Below, one piece after another: positions 17,921-27,746 of a stretch of DNA of 64,000 nt. Every line of letters begins with the position of its first letter. Position 1 is the first letter of the stretch. The notes under the pieces are model-generated. The model made no database searches. It saw only the letters and a list, made by a program, of their open reading frames with translations, and had not been told where the DNA came from. A program made the position numbers and the translations under genes. The DNA comes from Microbacterium terricola. GTDB lineage: Bacteria > Actinomycetota > Actinomycetes > Actinomycetales > Microbacteriaceae. The stretch covers positions 1,488,001 through 1,552,000 of the forward strand of contig NZ_AP027141.1 of assembly GCF_027943945.1 (NCBI RefSeq), read 5' to 3'.

Positions 17921-17922
17921 GT

Positions 17923-20409
17923 CTAGCCCTCGTTGATCGGCGCGTGCGCCACCGGGGTGCCGGTGAGTGCGGCGGTGGTCACGCGACGGCGGGAACGTCC
18001 CTCTCCCGGAGCCTTGGGCTCGGGCAGGGCGTTGAGGACCGAGTCCAGCAGCAGATCGGCGTTGGTCTTCGGCGCGGCAGTCTGCGACGAATCCTTCCGC
18101 TTCTTCCGCTGCTTCTTCGGACGCTCGCTGGGAGCCTGCTCGGTCGCGATCGCGGCGGGTGCGGCCGCCTCGGCGACCTCGTCGCCGACCGGGTGGATCG
18201 TCGACGCCGCGATCTGGGCCAGCGCCGACTTCATGCCCTCGGTGATGACGTGGGTGCCCGTGGCCGGCGCGGTGCTCTGCGGCGGCGTGGAGCGCGGCCG
18301 GCGGTTGGACGACGAGTTCGTGTTCGACGAGCGATGCTTGACGACCGGATCGTGGTGCACGATCACGCCGCGCCCCGCGCAGACCTCGCACGGCTCGCTG
18401 AAGGTCTCGAGGAGGCCCAGGCCGAGCTTCTTGCGGGTCATCTGCACGAGACCGAGTGAGGTGACCTCGGCCACCTGGTGCTTGGTGCGGTCGCGGCTGA
18501 GGCATTCGACGAGGCGCCGTAGCACGAGGTCGCGGTTCGACTCGAGCACCATGTCGATGAAGTCGACCACGATGATGCCGCCGATGTCGCGCAGGCGCAG
18601 CTGGCGGACGATCTCCTCGGCGGCCTCAAGGTTGTTCTTGGTGACGGTCTCCTCGAGGTTGCCGCCGGTGCCGACGAACTTGCCGGTGTTGACGTCGACG
18701 ACCGTCATGGCCTCGGTGCGATCGATCACGAGCGAGCCGCCTGAGGGCAGCCACACCTTGCGGTCCAGCGCCTTCTCGATCTGCTCGGTGACGCGGAACT
18801 CGTCGAACGGGTCGGCGTCGCCTTCGTGTGCGACGACCCGATCGAGCAGGTCGGGGGCGACGCCCTCCAGGTAGCGCGAGATCGTCTGGTGCGCCTCTTC
18901 GCCCTGGATCAGCATCTTCGTGAAGTCCTCGTTGAAGACATCGCGGACGATCTTCACGAGCAGATCGGGCTCGGAGTGCAGCAGCGCGGGCGCCTGTCCG
19001 TTGGCGACCTGGGCGCTGATGTGCTCCCACTGCGTGGTGAGGCGCTGCACGTCGCGGGTCAGCTGGTCCTCGGTGGCGCCTTCGGCGGCCGTGCGGACGA
19101 TGACGCCGGACGACTCCGGCAGCACCTCCTTGAGGATCTTCTTCAGGCGGGCGCGCTCGGTGTCGGGCAGCTTGCGCGAGATGCCGTTCATCGCGCCACC
19201 AGGGACGTACACGAGGTAACGGCCCGGCAGCGAGATCTGGCTGGTCAGGCGTGCGCCCTTGTGGCCGACCGGGTCCTTGGTGACCTGGACGAGCACGCGG
19301 TCGCCGCTCTTCAGCGCCAGCTCGATGCGGCGCGGCTGGTTGCCGGTCTCGACGGCATCCCAGTCCACTTCGCCCGAGTACAGCACGGCGTTGCGGCCGC
19401 GGCCGATGTCGACGAAGGCCGCCTCCATGCTGGGCAGCACGTTCTGGACGCGCCCGAGGTACACGTTGCCGATCAGTGAGGCTTCCTGGCTGCGTGCGAC
19501 ATAGTGCTCGACGAGCACGTTGTCCTCGAGCACGGCGATCTGGATGCGGCCGTTCTTGGAGCGGACGATCATGACGCGGTCGACGGCCTCGCGGCGGGCG
19601 AGGAACTCGGCCTCGGTCACGACGGCGCGGCGGCGGCCGGCCTCACGACCGTCGCGACGGCGCTGCTTCTTCGCCTCGAGACGGGTCGATCCCTTGATGC
19701 GCTGCGGCTCGGTGATGAGCTCGACCGCGCGCTGGCGCGGCTGACGCTCGACCGGCTCGGAGGCGGGCTCGCGGCCTTCCGCGGCGCCGCCACGGCGGCG
19801 GTTGCGGCGGCGCGACGAGCTCTGGGCGGGCTGCTCGTCCTCCTCGTCCGCTGCCTCGGGGGCGGCGGCCAGCGGCGCGATCGCCGGTGCGTAGAACATG
19901 AGCTGCGTCGAGACAGCAGACACGAACACCTCGGGCAGCAGGCCCAGGCTCACGGCCGTGACCGGACCGGACTCCTCCGGCGCCGCCTCGGGCTCCTCGG
20001 ATGCTGCGGGCTCAGCCTCGGCGGATGCTGCGGGCTCGGCCTCGGCGGATGCTGCGGGCTCGGCCTCGGCGGATGCTGCGGGCTCGGCCTCGGCGGATGC
20101 TGCGGGCTCGGCCTCGGCAGATGCCTCGGCCTCGGCCTCGGCAGATGCCTCGGCCTCGGCGGATGCCTCGGGCGCGGCCTGAGCGGTGTCGACGTCGGTC
20201 GGCGCGTCGGGAGACGCGACCGCGTCCTCCGCGGCGACCTCGGGCTCGCCGACCGGCGCAGCCTCCGGGGTGGCCTCGTCCGCGACCGGAGCGGCCTCTG
20301 CGGGGGCAACCTCCGTCGCCTCGACGACGTCGGTCGTCTCGGCGGCTACCGGCGCTTCGCGCTCGGTGAGGGTGTTGTCGTCGTATTCGTCGTTGCCATC
20401 GGCCGTCAC
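17923..20409 (-). CDS. rne: Ribonuclease E/G family endoribonuclease
   Basis: An 828-residue RNase E-type enzyme for mRNA decay and rRNA processing. The first roughly 210 residues are Ala/Glu-rich low complexity with SAEAEPAA repeats. An Arg-rich stretch (SSSRRRNRRRGG) follows, then the catalytic core: S1 region (IGNVYLGRVQNVLPSMEAAFVDIG...), VVDVNTGK and IVVDFIDM with the metal-binding aspartates, and the zinc-link CEVCAGRG. The C-terminal tail is basic and rich in Ser, Asn and Lys. The GTG at 20409 has AGGA upstream; earlier frame sequence is not RNase E-like. Disordered tails on both sides of the core are usual in actinobacterial RNase E. Confidence 0.95.
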   Translation of the reverse strand: MTADGNDEYDDNTLTEREAPVAAETTDVVEATEVAPAEAAPVADEATPEAAPVGEPEVAAEDAVASPDAPTDVDTAQAAPEASAEAEASAEAEAEASAEAEPAASAEAEPAASAEAEPAASAEAEPAASAEAEPAASEEPEAAPEESGPVTAVSLGLLPEVFVSAVSTQLMFYAPAIAPLAAAPEAADEEDEQPAQSSSRRRNRRRGGAAEGREPASEPVERQPRQRAVELITEPQRIKGSTRLEAKKQRRRDGREAGRRRAVVTEAEFLARREAVDRVMIVRSKNGRIQIAVLEDNVLVEHYVARSQEASLIGNVYLGRVQNVLPSMEAAFVDIGRGRNAVLYSGEVDWDAVETGNQPRRIELALKSGDRVLVQVTKDPVGHKGARLTSQISLPGRYLVYVPGGAMNGISRKLPDTERARLKKILKEVLPESSGVIVRTAAEGATEDQLTRDVQRLTTQWEHISAQVANGQAPALLHSEPDLLVKIVRDVFNEDFTKMLIQGEEAHQTISRYLEGVAPDLLDRVVAHEGDADPFDEFRVTEQIEKALDRKVWLPSGGSLVIDRTEAMTVVDVNTGKFVGTGGNLEETVTKNNLEAAEEIVRQLRLRDIGGIIVVDFIDMVLESNRDLVLRRLVECLSRDRTKHQVAEVTSLGLVQMTRKKLGLGLLETFSEPCEVCAGRGVIVHHDPVVKHRSSNTNSSSNRRPRSTPPQSTAPATGTHVITEGMKSALAQIAASTIHPVGDEVAEAAAPAAIATEQAPSERPKKQRKKRKDSSQTAAPKTNADLLLDSVLNALPEPKAPGEGRSRRRVTTAALTGTPVAHAPINEG
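19999..20160. repeat. 24-bp minisatellite inside rne
   Basis: Five near-identical 24-bp units (GGATGCTGCGGGCTCNGCCT plus CGGC; only the first differs, at the N position) run from 19999 to 20118. Degenerate units of 24 and 18 bp follow to 20160. They encode the SAEAEPAA repeats of the RNase E N-terminal arm and keep the reading frame, so copy number may vary between strains without breaking the gene. Confidence 0.95.
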
Positions 20410-20591
20410 TGGCTTGCTTCCTGCGGGCGACACCGCGCGTCGCCCGGCGAAATCTCGTGCGGCGCCGCACCTGCGGTGCCGCGAACTCACTCGGTCTGCA
20501 GCCGGCCCGTGGCTCGGGCTGCGAAGGGCGATCATCGCCCCGAAGTCTTCTGTGATGCCTTGTCGCGGCGCGGCCGCAACACATCGAGATC

Positions 20592-20640
20592 ATTATCGCA
20601 CTTTCGCGCGCGGATTGCGCGAAGCCGTCGATGCGATAAT
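20592..20640. promoter_or_regulatory. Divergent rne / VKOR promoters with mirrored -10 words
   Basis: ATTATCGCA (20592-20600) and TGCGATAAT (20632-20640) are perfect inverted copies separated by 31 bp. Each contains GATAAT as a -10 box, pointing outward to rne (leader of about 175 nt) and to the VKOR gene (6 nt before the ATG). The extended match beyond the hexamer (TGC) suggests an extended -10 or a shared regulator site. Confidence 0.6.
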
Positions 20641-20646
20641 CCGAGC

Positions 20647-21249
20647 ATGCCCCCGCAGCAGACCCACACGCGTCCCCTGGCCCTGGCGATCTGGCTCATC
20701 ATCGCCGGCGCGATCGGCTGGTGGGCGGCGTTCTCGCTCACCGCCGAGCGCTTCCACCTCCTGCAGAACCCCGGCTCGACGGCATCCTGCGATTTCAGTC
20801 CGCTCGTGCAGTGCACGGCCAACCTGGCGTCATGGCAGGGCAGCGTGTTCGGCTTCCCCAACCCGATCCTCGGTCTCGCCGGGTGGGTGGCACCCATCGT
20901 CGTCGGGTTCGCGATCCTCGCCCACGCGCGGTTCGCACGCTGGTTCTGGTGGCTCTTCGAACTCGGCCTGACGTTCGCTTTCGTGTTCGTGATCTGGCTG
21001 ATCGGCCAGAGCATCTACGTGCTCGGCACGCTGTGCCCGTGGTGCATGGTGACCTGGGTGGTGACGATCCCGACGTACTACGCGGTGACGCTGCACGTGC
21101 TGCGCGCAGGACTGCTGCCCGCTCCCCCGGCGATCCGGCGGGGCGCCGAGGCCCTGATGGGCTGGGTGCCCCTGCTCGCGATCGTCAGCTACGCGATCAT
21201 CGCGGTGCTCGCGCAGCTGCGCCTGGACGTGCTCGGCGCCCTGTTCTGA
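20647..21249 (+). CDS. Vitamin K epoxide reductase (VKOR) family membrane protein
   Basis: A 200-residue protein with four to five membrane helices. The VKOR cysteines are present: Cys in STASCDFSPLVQC on the first loop and CPWC (near residue 136) at the quinone-side active site. In actinobacteria VKOR reoxidises a periplasmic DsbA-like protein using menaquinone, supporting disulfide formation in exported proteins. No fused thioredoxin domain and no DsbA gene is adjacent. The ATG is 6 nt after GATAAT. Confidence 0.93.
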   Translation: MPPQQTHTRPLALAIWLIIAGAIGWWAAFSLTAERFHLLQNPGSTASCDFSPLVQCTANLASWQGSVFGFPNPILGLAGWVAPIVVGFAILAHARFARWFWWLFELGLTFAFVFVIWLIGQSIYVLGTLCPWCMVTWVVTIPTYYAVTLHVLRAGLLPAPPAIRRGAEALMGWVPLLAIVSYAIIAVLAQLRLDVLGALF

Positions 21250-21267
21250 GGTCGGCGGGGCGGACCG

Positions 21268-21681
21268 TCAGAACCAGATATCGAGCTCGCGCGCCGCGGA
21301 CTCCGGGCTGTCGGACCCATGCACGAGGTTCTGCTGCACCTTGACGCCCCAGTCCCGGCCGAAGTCGCCGCGGATCGTACCGGGCGCTGCCGTCGTGGGG
21401 TCCGTGGTCCCCGCGAGGGAGCGGAAGCCCTCGATGACGCGGTTGCCGGCGAGCCGGATCGCGACGGACGGGCCGGAGAGCATGAACTCGAGCAGCGGCT
21501 CGTAGAAGGGCTTGCCCTCGTGCTCGGCGTAGTGGCGCTCGAGCCGCTCACGGTCGGGCTCGACGAGGCGGATGTCGACGAGCGCGTACCCCTTCGCTTC
21601 GATGCGGGCGAGGATCGCGCCCGTCAGTCCGCGGGCGACGCCGTCGGGCTTGACGAGGACGAGAGTCTCTTCGGTGGCCAT
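21268..21681 (-). CDS. ndk: Nucleoside diphosphate kinase
   Basis: A 137-residue Ndk that balances NTP pools by phosphate transfer through a histidine. It shows LVLVKPDGVARG at the N-terminus, NRVIEGFRSLAGTTDP, and the active His121 in NLVHGSDSPESA. It is the last gene of the ileS-folC-DUF4233-ndk run, starting 2 bp before the end of the DUF4233 gene. It converges with VKOR; no terminator is obvious in the 18-bp gap. Confidence 0.98.
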   Translation of the reverse strand: MATEETLVLVKPDGVARGLTGAILARIEAKGYALVDIRLVEPDRERLERHYAEHEGKPFYEPLLEFMLSGPSVAIRLAGNRVIEGFRSLAGTTDPTTAAPGTIRGDFGRDWGVKVQQNLVHGSDSPESAARELDIWF

Positions 21682-21682
21682 G

Positions 21683-22102
21683 TCAGTCTCCGTTCGGGAT
21701 GTCGGACTCCGCCGCCAGCAGCGCGTTGCGCCGGTCGAGGGAAGCCCCCTTGATGGTGGCATACGCCCACATGCCACCGAAAACCAGGCCGACGATCGCG
21801 AGGGCGGGGACCAGGATGCCGCCGAGCAGCACGACGACCTGGAGCGCCCAGCCGAGCGCGATGCCCCAGGGGTAACGGAGCAGGCCGCTGACGGCGAGCA
21901 TCAGCAGCGCCACGATCGTGCCGGCCACGATGCCCCACCAGGGCTCGATCCCCGCCGGGAGGGCCTTCAGCCCGTAGAGGACGAGCCCGCCGAGGAAAGC
22001 GATGACCGACTCGAACACGAGGACGATCGAGCCCAGTGACTCCGCCGCTCCTCGGCGGCGGCGCGGACGCGGAGCCGTCGCGGCGGGCGCGTCGGCGGTC
22101 AC
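21683..22102 (-). CDS. DUF4233 family membrane protein
   Basis: A 139-residue protein with a basic N-terminus (RPRRRRG) and four predicted membrane helices, matching the actinobacterial DUF4233 family found between folC and ndk. Function is unknown. The GTG start overlaps the folC stop (GTGA). Confidence 0.88.
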   Translation of the reverse strand: MTADAPAATAPRPRRRRGAAESLGSIVLVFESVIAFLGGLVLYGLKALPAGIEPWWGIVAGTIVALLMLAVSGLLRYPWGIALGWALQVVVLLGGILVPALAIVGLVFGGMWAYATIKGASLDRRNALLAAESDIPNGD

Positions 22103-23451
22103 GCGGTCCACCCGCTCTTCCAGTCGTCCTCGCGGGCGAGAGTGAGCGCTTCGCCGGCCAGCAGCACGGAGCCGGCGACGACGACCGCGCGCCGCTCGCC
22201 CGACGCGGCCCACTCGCGCGCAGCGTCCGCGGCGTCGGCGAGACCCGGATGCACCGTCACGGGGATGCCCGCGGCTTCGGCCAGATCGGCCACCACATCG
22301 GCGTCCTCTGCGCGTTCGGAGACGGGTGCGGTGGCGAAGATGTGCGTGGCGACCGGGGCGAGGGCCGCCACGATGCCTGCGGCGTCCTTGTCGGCGAGCA
22401 CACCCAGGACCACGCCCCACTCCTCGAACGCGAACGACTCGCGGAGGGCGTCGGCGAGGGCGCGCGCACCGTGCGGGTTGTGCGCGGCGTCGACGAGCAC
22501 GGTCGGCTCGATGCCGACGAGCTGCAGGCGTCCGGGCGAGGTGGTCTCCGCGAAGCCCTGCGTGAGGACGTCCTGGTCGATCGACCGCGCGGCTCCGCCG
22601 ACGAGCGACTCGACGGCGGCGATCGCCAGCGCGGCGTTCTGGCCCTGGTAGGAGCCGTACAGCGGCAGGTAGACCTCGTCGTACCCGCCGGCGAGGCCGC
22701 GCACGGAGATCTGCTGGCCGCCCACGGCGAGGCGGCTCTCACGCAGCGCGAAATCGTCGCCCTCGAAGGCGATCTGGGCGCCGCGGACGCCGGCGGCCGC
22801 GCGCAGCACCGATTCCGCCGCGGGATCCTGCCGGGCGGAGACGACGGCTGCGCCGTCCTTGATGATCCCCGCCTTGACCTCGGCGATCTCGGCGATCGTG
22901 TCGCCCAGCCGGTCGGCGTGATCGATGTCGATCGGCGCGATCACCGCGACGTCGCCGTCTGCGGTGTTCGTGGAGTCCCATGACCCGCCCATGCCGACTT
23001 CGATGACCGCGACGTCGACGGGCGCATCGGAGAAGACGAGGAAGGCGAGCGCCGTGAGGAGCTCGAAGAACGTCAGGGGCGGTTCGCCCGATGCCGCGAG
23101 CTCGGCGTCGACGAGCGCGACGAAGGGCTCGATCTCCTCCCAGGCGTCCGCGACGGCGGCGTCGGACGCCGGCTCGCCGTCGACCACGATCCGCTCGGTG
23201 AACCGCTCGAGATGCGGGCTGGTGAACAGCCCGGTCCGCAGTCCGTGGGCGCGCACGAGGCTCTCGATCATCCGGCTCGTGGACGTCTTGCCGTTGGTCC
23301 CGGTGACGTGCACGACGCGGTACGTGCGCTGCGGGTCGTCGAGGAACTCGAGCAGGCGCCGGGTGCGCTCGACGCGGGGCTGCACCCAGCGCTCGCCCTG
23401 ACGGCTCAGCAGTGCGGCGTACACGGCATCTGCCCTGGACCGGTCGCTCAT
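22099..23451 (-). CDS. folC: Folylpolyglutamate synthase / dihydrofolate synthase
   Basis: Adds glutamate to dihydropteroate and folates. The 450-residue Mur-ligase-like enzyme has the P-loop [13 protein letters not shown] (about 49-61), [11 protein letters not shown], the [10 protein letters not shown] motif and [12 protein letters not shown] in the C-terminal domain. It overlaps the ileS stop by 4 nt, so it would share the T-box-controlled transcript. Confidence 0.97.
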   Translation of the reverse strand: MSDRSRADAVYAALLSRQGERWVQPRVERTRRLLEFLDDPQRTYRVVHVTGTNGKTSTSRMIESLVRAHGLRTGLFTSPHLERFTERIVVDGEPASDAAVADAWEEIEPFVALVDAELAASGEPPLTFFELLTALAFLVFSDAPVDVAVIEVGMGGSWDSTNTADGDVAVIAPIDIDHADRLGDTIAEIAEVKAGIIKDGAAVVSARQDPAAESVLRAAAGVRGAQIAFEGDDFALRESRLAVGGQQISVRGLAGGYDEVYLPLYGSYQGQNAALAIAAVESLVGGAARSIDQDVLTQGFAETTSPGRLQLVGIEPTVLVDAAHNPHGARALADALRESFAFEEWGVVLGVLADKDAAGIVAALAPVATHIFATAPVSERAEDADVVADLAEAAGIPVTVHPGLADAADAAREWAASGERRAVVVAGSVLLAGEALTLAREDDWKSGWTA

Positions 23452-26400
23452 CGGGTGGCCTCGACCTTCGTGACGGTGACGGTGAATCCGCCCGCATTGG
23501 CGAAGGCCTTTGCGGCGAAAGCGGCGGTGTGGTCGCCCGGACCGGTGTACGGACCGCCTGCGGCGAGCACCTCGGCGCCGGTGGCGTCGCGCACCGCGTG
23601 CGCCAGCGCCAGCGTCTCGCCGGCGACGTCGGCCGCATCGAACCCGGACGCGAGGGCAGCGGCGTCGGCCGTGTCCTCGAAGTCGAGCTGGAGGCGGATC
23701 CGGTCGCTCACGTCGAAGCCGGCCGCCTTCCGGGTGTCCTGCACGGCGCGCACGACGTCGCGGGCGAAGCCTTCGGCCTCGAGCGCGTCCGTCGTGGTGG
23801 TGTCGAGCAGGACGAAGCCGCCCTGGGTGCCCGGCGTGCCGCCGAGGAGGGCGAGCGCCTCGCCCTCGGGGCGTCCGGTGGTCTCGAGCACGAGGTCGTA
23901 CTCCCCCGGCTCCAGCGCGAGTCCGCCCGCGACGACCACGCCGTCCGACTCCGTCCAGAAGCCGCCCTTCGCGGCGTGGATGGCCTGCTGCACCTGCTTG
24001 CCGAGGCGCGGGCCCGCCGCGCGGGCGTTCACCGCCAGGCGGTGCGTGATGCCGTACGCGGCCGCCGTGCCCTCGCCGAGTTCGACGAGCTCGACGTCCT
24101 TCACGTTGAGCTCCTCGCGCAGGATGTCGTCGAACTGACGGAGGGCGGCAGCATCCGGTACGACGACGCTGAGCCGCGGCAGCGGAAGGCGCACGCGCTT
24201 GCCCTCCTTCTTGCGCAGCGCGTTGGCGACGCTGGAGACCTCGCGGACCGTGTCCATCGCGGTGCGGATGTCGGATGCGGGGGCGAAGGCCGCTGCGTCG
24301 GGCCAGTCCTCCAGGTGCACGCTGCGACCGCCGGTCAGCCCCTGCCAGATGCGCTCGGAGATGAGCGGGATGAGAGGTGCGGCGACCCGGGTGACCGTCT
24401 CGAGCACGGTGTACAGGGTGTCGAACGCCTCGGTCGAGCTCTCCGAGCCCGTCGACGCGTCCGCCCCGACCCAGAACCGGTCGCGCGAGCGCCGGATGTA
24501 CCAGTTGGTGAGCGCCTCGACGAACTCGCGCAGCTTCACCGCCGCGGTCGTCGAATCGAGCACCTCGAGCTCACGGGCGACATCGCGCACGAGGTCGCCG
24601 GTGAGGGCCAGGATGTAGCGATCCAGGACGTTCGTCGAGTCGGTGCGCCAGGTGGCGTGGTACCCGTCGGGCCCTGAGGCGTTCGCGTACGTCGCGAAGA
24701 AGTACCAGGCGTTCCACAGCGGCAGCAGGAACTCGCGCACGCCGGAGCGGATGCCCTCCTCGGTGACGACGAGGTTTCCGCCGCGCAGCACGGACGACCC
24801 CATCAGGAACCAGCGCATCGCGTCGGAGCCGTCACGGTCGAACACCTCGGACACGTCGGGATAGTTGCGCAGCGACTTCGACATCTTCTGCCCGTCGCTG
24901 CCGAGCACGATGCCGTGGCAGGCCACGCCCGTGAATGCGGGCCGGTCGAACAGCGCGCCGGAGAGCACGTGCATCACGTAGAACCAGCCGCGCGTCTGCC
25001 CGATGTACTCGACGATGAAGTCCGCGGGCGCGTGCTCGTCGAACCAGTCGCGGTTCTCGAACGGGTAGTGCACCTGTGCGTACGGCATCGATCCGGAGTC
25101 GAACCACACGTCGAACACGTCCTCGATGCGTCGCATCGTCGAGCGGCCGGTCGGGTCGTCCGGGTTCGGCCGGGTGAGGTCGTCGATGTACGGGCGATGC
25201 AGGTCGACCTCGCCGGTCTCGTTGACCGGCAGGCGCCCGAAGTCACGCTCCAGCTCTTCCAGCGAGCCGTACGCGTCGACACGCGGGTACTCGGGGTCGT
25301 CGCTCTTCCAGATCGGGATCGGCGAGCCCCAGTAGCGGTTGCGGCTGATCGACCAGTCGCGGGCGCCCTCGAGCCACTTCCCGAACTGGCCGTGCTTGAC
25401 GTTCTCGGGTGCCCAGGTGATCTGCTCGTTGAGCTCGACCAGGCGGTCCTTGATCTGCGTGACGCGCACGAACCAGCTCGAGACCGCCTTGTAGATGAGC
25501 GGGTTGCGGCAGCGCCAGCAGTGCGGGTACGAGTGCTCGTAGCTGGCCTCGCGCAGCAGGCGGCCCTCGGCCCTCAGCAGGCGGATGAGCGGACGGTTGG
25601 CGTCCATCCAGAGCTCCCCCGCGACATCGCTCACCTGCGGCAGGAAGCGTCCGCCGTCGTCGAGGCTCATGATCAGCGGGATGCCGGCGGCCTCGGTGAC
25701 CCTCTGGTCGTCCTCGCCGTAGGCCGGCGCCTGGTGGACGATCCCGGTGCCGTCGCTGGTGGTGACGTAGTCGTCGACGAGGATGCGCCAGGCGGTGCCG
25801 GTGCCCCAGGTCTCGGCGTCGGCGTAGTAGTCGAACAGCCGGTCGTAGTGCACGTCGGCGAGGTCAGCCCCGAGAACCGTCTGCTCGATGGCAGCCCGCG
25901 CGTCGGCGGGGGTCTCGTAGCCGAGCTCCTTCGCGTGCGGGCCCAGCAGGTCCTCCGCGAGGAGGTAGCGGTGCGATTCGGCCTCGCCGGCCTCGTCGTC
26001 GCGGTGCACGTCCGCGGCACCGAGCGGCCCGCCCGGCACGACGGCGTAGCGGATCTCCGGACCCACGGCCAGTGCGAGGTTCGTGGGAAGGGTCCACGGC
26101 GTCGTGGTCCAGGCGAGTGCGCGCACGGCGGTGAGGCCCAGTGCCTCCGCCTTCGCGCCGACCAGCGGGAAGGTGACTGTGACGGACGGGTCCTGGCGCA
26201 TCTTGTAGACGTCGTCGTCCATGCGCAGCTCGTGGTTCGACAGCGGCGTCTCGTCGCGCCAGCAGTACGGCAGGACGCGGTAGCCCTCGTAGGCGAGGCC
26301 CTTGTCGTAGAGGCTCTTGAAGGCCCAGAGCACCGACTCCATGAACCCGGTGTCGAGCGTCTTGTAGCCGCGCTCGAAGTCGACCCATCGCGCCTGACGG

Positions 26401-26849
26401 GTGACGTAGTCCTCCCACTCGCGCGTGTACTCGAGCACCGACTCGCGGGCCTTCGCGTTGAACGACGCGAGACCCATCTGCTCGATCTGGCTCTTCTCCG
26501 TGATGCCCAGCTGCTTCATCGCCTCGAGCTCCGCGGGCAGCCCGTGGGTGTCCCAGCCGAAAACGCGGTCGACCTTCTTGCCGCGCATGGTCTGGAAGCG
26601 CGGGAACAGATCCTTCGCGTAGCCGGTGAGGAGGTGACCGTAGTGCGGCAGGCCGTTCGCGAACGGCGGGCCGTCGTAGAAGACCCACTCGTCGGCACCC
26701 TCGCGCTGCGCGATCGACGCGCGGAAGGTGTCGTCCTGCTCCCAGAACGCGAGGACGTCGCGCTCGATCTCGGGGAAGCGCGGGCTCGGGACGACAGCGG
26801 CCGGCCCGAAGGCGGCGCCGCTCTGCGACGAGGGGCGGGGATAGGTCAT
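23448..26849 (-). CDS. ileS: Isoleucine--tRNA ligase, type 2 (eukaryote-like)
   Basis: A 1133-residue class I synthetase. The signature is HYGH (69-72) within [14 protein letters not shown], with [10 protein letters not shown] after it and KMSKSLRN near residue 655. The HYGH form and length mark the type-2 IleRS group, which in other bacteria is naturally insensitive to mupirocin. The start is the ATG at 26849 with GGAGAG ahead of it. A translational T-box precedes it, so synthesis should rise when uncharged tRNA-Ile accumulates. folC overlaps the stop. Confidence 0.97.
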   Translation of the reverse strand: MTYPRPSSQSGAAFGPAAVVPSPRFPEIERDVLAFWEQDDTFRASIAQREGADEWVFYDGPPFANGLPHYGHLLTGYAKDLFPRFQTMRGKKVDRVFGWDTHGLPAELEAMKQLGITEKSQIEQMGLASFNAKARESVLEYTREWEDYVTRQARWVDFERGYKTLDTGFMESVLWAFKSLYDKGLAYEGYRVLPYCWRDETPLSNHELRMDDDVYKMRQDPSVTVTFPLVGAKAEALGLTAVRALAWTTTPWTLPTNLALAVGPEIRYAVVPGGPLGAADVHRDDEAGEAESHRYLLAEDLLGPHAKELGYETPADARAAIEQTVLGADLADVHYDRLFDYYADAETWGTGTAWRILVDDYVTTSDGTGIVHQAPAYGEDDQRVTEAAGIPLIMSLDDGGRFLPQVSDVAGELWMDANRPLIRLLRAEGRLLREASYEHSYPHCWRCRNPLIYKAVSSWFVRVTQIKDRLVELNEQITWAPENVKHGQFGKWLEGARDWSISRNRYWGSPIPIWKSDDPEYPRVDAYGSLEELERDFGRLPVNETGEVDLHRPYIDDLTRPNPDDPTGRSTMRRIEDVFDVWFDSGSMPYAQVHYPFENRDWFDEHAPADFIVEYIGQTRGWFYVMHVLSGALFDRPAFTGVACHGIVLGSDGQKMSKSLRNYPDVSEVFDRDGSDAMRWFLMGSSVLRGGNLVVTEEGIRSGVREFLLPLWNAWYFFATYANASGPDGYHATWRTDSTNVLDRYILALTGDLVRDVARELEVLDSTTAAVKLREFVEALTNWYIRRSRDRFWVGADASTGSESSTEAFDTLYTVLETVTRVAAPLIPLISERIWQGLTGGRSVHLEDWPDAAAFAPASDIRTAMDTVREVSSVANALRKKEGKRVRLPLPRLSVVVPDAAALRQFDDILREELNVKDVELVELGEGTAAAYGITHRLAVNARAAGPRLGKQVQQAIHAAKGGFWTESDGVVVAGGLALEPGEYDLVLETTGRPEGEALALLGGTPGTQGGFVLLDTTTTDALEAEGFARDVVRAVQDTRKAAGFDVSDRIRLQLDFEDTADAAALASGFDAADVAGETLALAHAVRDATGAEVLAAGGPYTGPGDHTAAFAAKAFANAGGFTVTVTKVEATR

Positions 26850-27047
26850 GTCTCTCCAGCAGGTTGCGATGCTTCCTGCGAGGACGACTCCTCGGAGCCG
26901 CGGTACCACCCCGCGTGCCGGCGACCCCTCTCGGATCGACCGGCCACTTTCACTGCGGCTGTGACGGGCCTGCCCCGCTCGGTTCTACTGGGGGCCGGAG
27001 CCCTGTTCTTCCGAGAGCTCCCCGGTGATGTCCGGATCGATGCTCGT
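26850..27047 (-). promoter_or_regulatory. T-box riboswitch controlling ileS
   Basis: On the minus strand the leader contains the T-box consensus GGGGTGGTACCGCGG (26912-26898). About 115 nt earlier is a specifier stretch GGACATCACCGGGGAGC with ATC (isoleucine) at 27029-27027. The compact stem I with the specifier near the 5' end resembles the ultrashort stem-I T-boxes described for actinobacterial ileS, which act on translation. The hairpin CGAGGA-GTCG-TCCTCG and the GGAGAG ribosome site follow. No terminator with a U-run is present, which supports translational control. Confidence 0.93.
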
Positions 27048-27053
27048 GCGACG

Positions 27054-27059
27054 ATTCTA
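27054..27059 (-). promoter_or_regulatory. -10 box TAGAAT of the ileS T-box transcript
   Basis: TAGAAT places the transcription start near 27047, directly before the T-box stem I. It is only 8 bp from the opposite-facing -10 box of the pentapeptide-type gene. Confidence 0.6.
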
Positions 27060-27067
27060 CCCGCACG

Positions 27068-27073
27068 TATGCT
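27068..27073 (+). promoter_or_regulatory. -10 box TATGCT of the pentapeptide-type gene
   Basis: TATGCT ends 7 nt before the ATG at 27081. Confidence 0.5.
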
Positions 27074-27080
27074 CGAGCGC

Positions 27081-27740
27081 ATGCCCCGCCGCAGCACCGG
27101 TCCTCTGCCTCCGCGCTCGGCGGCCCCCGACCTTCCGCGCGTCCTCGAGGATGCGGATGGATGGCGGCCGCACGCCGACCTCCAGCAGGTGCGGCTCGCC
27201 GGCCTGACGGGTGACGTCGACCTCGCCCATGCCCGGCTGACCGAGTGCGTGGTGGCGACGGCATCCGTCGATCGACTGGATCTCTCGGGGGCGACGCTCG
27301 TGGATGTCGAGGTCGAGGAGCCCCGGGCGACGGCGATCGCGGCGGGCTCAGGGCGCTGGAGATCCGTGCGGGTGACCGGCGGGCGCATCGGCACCCTCGA
27401 TCTCGCCCGGGCCGAGCTGGAGGCGGTCGAGCTGCGCGGCGTCCGGATCGACTACCTCGCCCTCACCCAGGCGACCGTCCGCGACCTGCTCATCGTGGAC
27501 TGCACGATCGGCACGCTGGATGTCCCCTTCGCCCGGCTCGAGCGGGTAAGTGTGGAGGACAGTCGCGCCGACGAGGTCGACACGCGCGAGCTCCGGGCGA
27601 AGGACCTCGACCTGCGCGGACTCGACGCGCTCGCGTACACCGATCCGACGGCGCTGCGCGGGGCGACGCTGTCGGCCCGTCAGGTCGCGGAGCTCGCAGA
27701 CGCGTTCGCCGCCGCGCTGGGCATCGACGTCCGCGACTGA
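27081..27740 (+). CDS. Pentapeptide-repeat-like protein
   Basis: A 219-residue protein built of repeating short units with a central Leu/Val/Ile every five residues (VDRLDLSGATLVDVEVEE, IGTLDLARAELEAVELRG, IGTLDVPFARLERVSVED). This suggests a right-handed beta-helix of the pentapeptide-repeat kind, though the A(D/N)LXX rule is loose. Some such proteins mimic DNA and bind gyrase; nothing here proves that. The gene is divergent from the ileS T-box promoter and ends 6 bp before the ABC transporter ATPase gene on the other strand. Confidence 0.8.
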   Translation: MPRRSTGPLPPRSAAPDLPRVLEDADGWRPHADLQQVRLAGLTGDVDLAHARLTECVVATASVDRLDLSGATLVDVEVEEPRATAIAAGSGRWRSVRVTGGRIGTLDLARAELEAVELRGVRIDYLALTQATVRDLLIVDCTIGTLDVPFARLERVSVEDSRADEVDTRELRAKDLDLRGLDALAYTDPTALRGATLSARQVAELADAFAAALGIDVRD

Positions 27741-27746
27741 CGCCGG

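Noticed and set aside
19999..20160. Regular repeats that might suggest a CRISPR array
   Set aside because: The units are directly tandem with no unique spacers, keep a reading frame within rne and encode SAEAEPAA.
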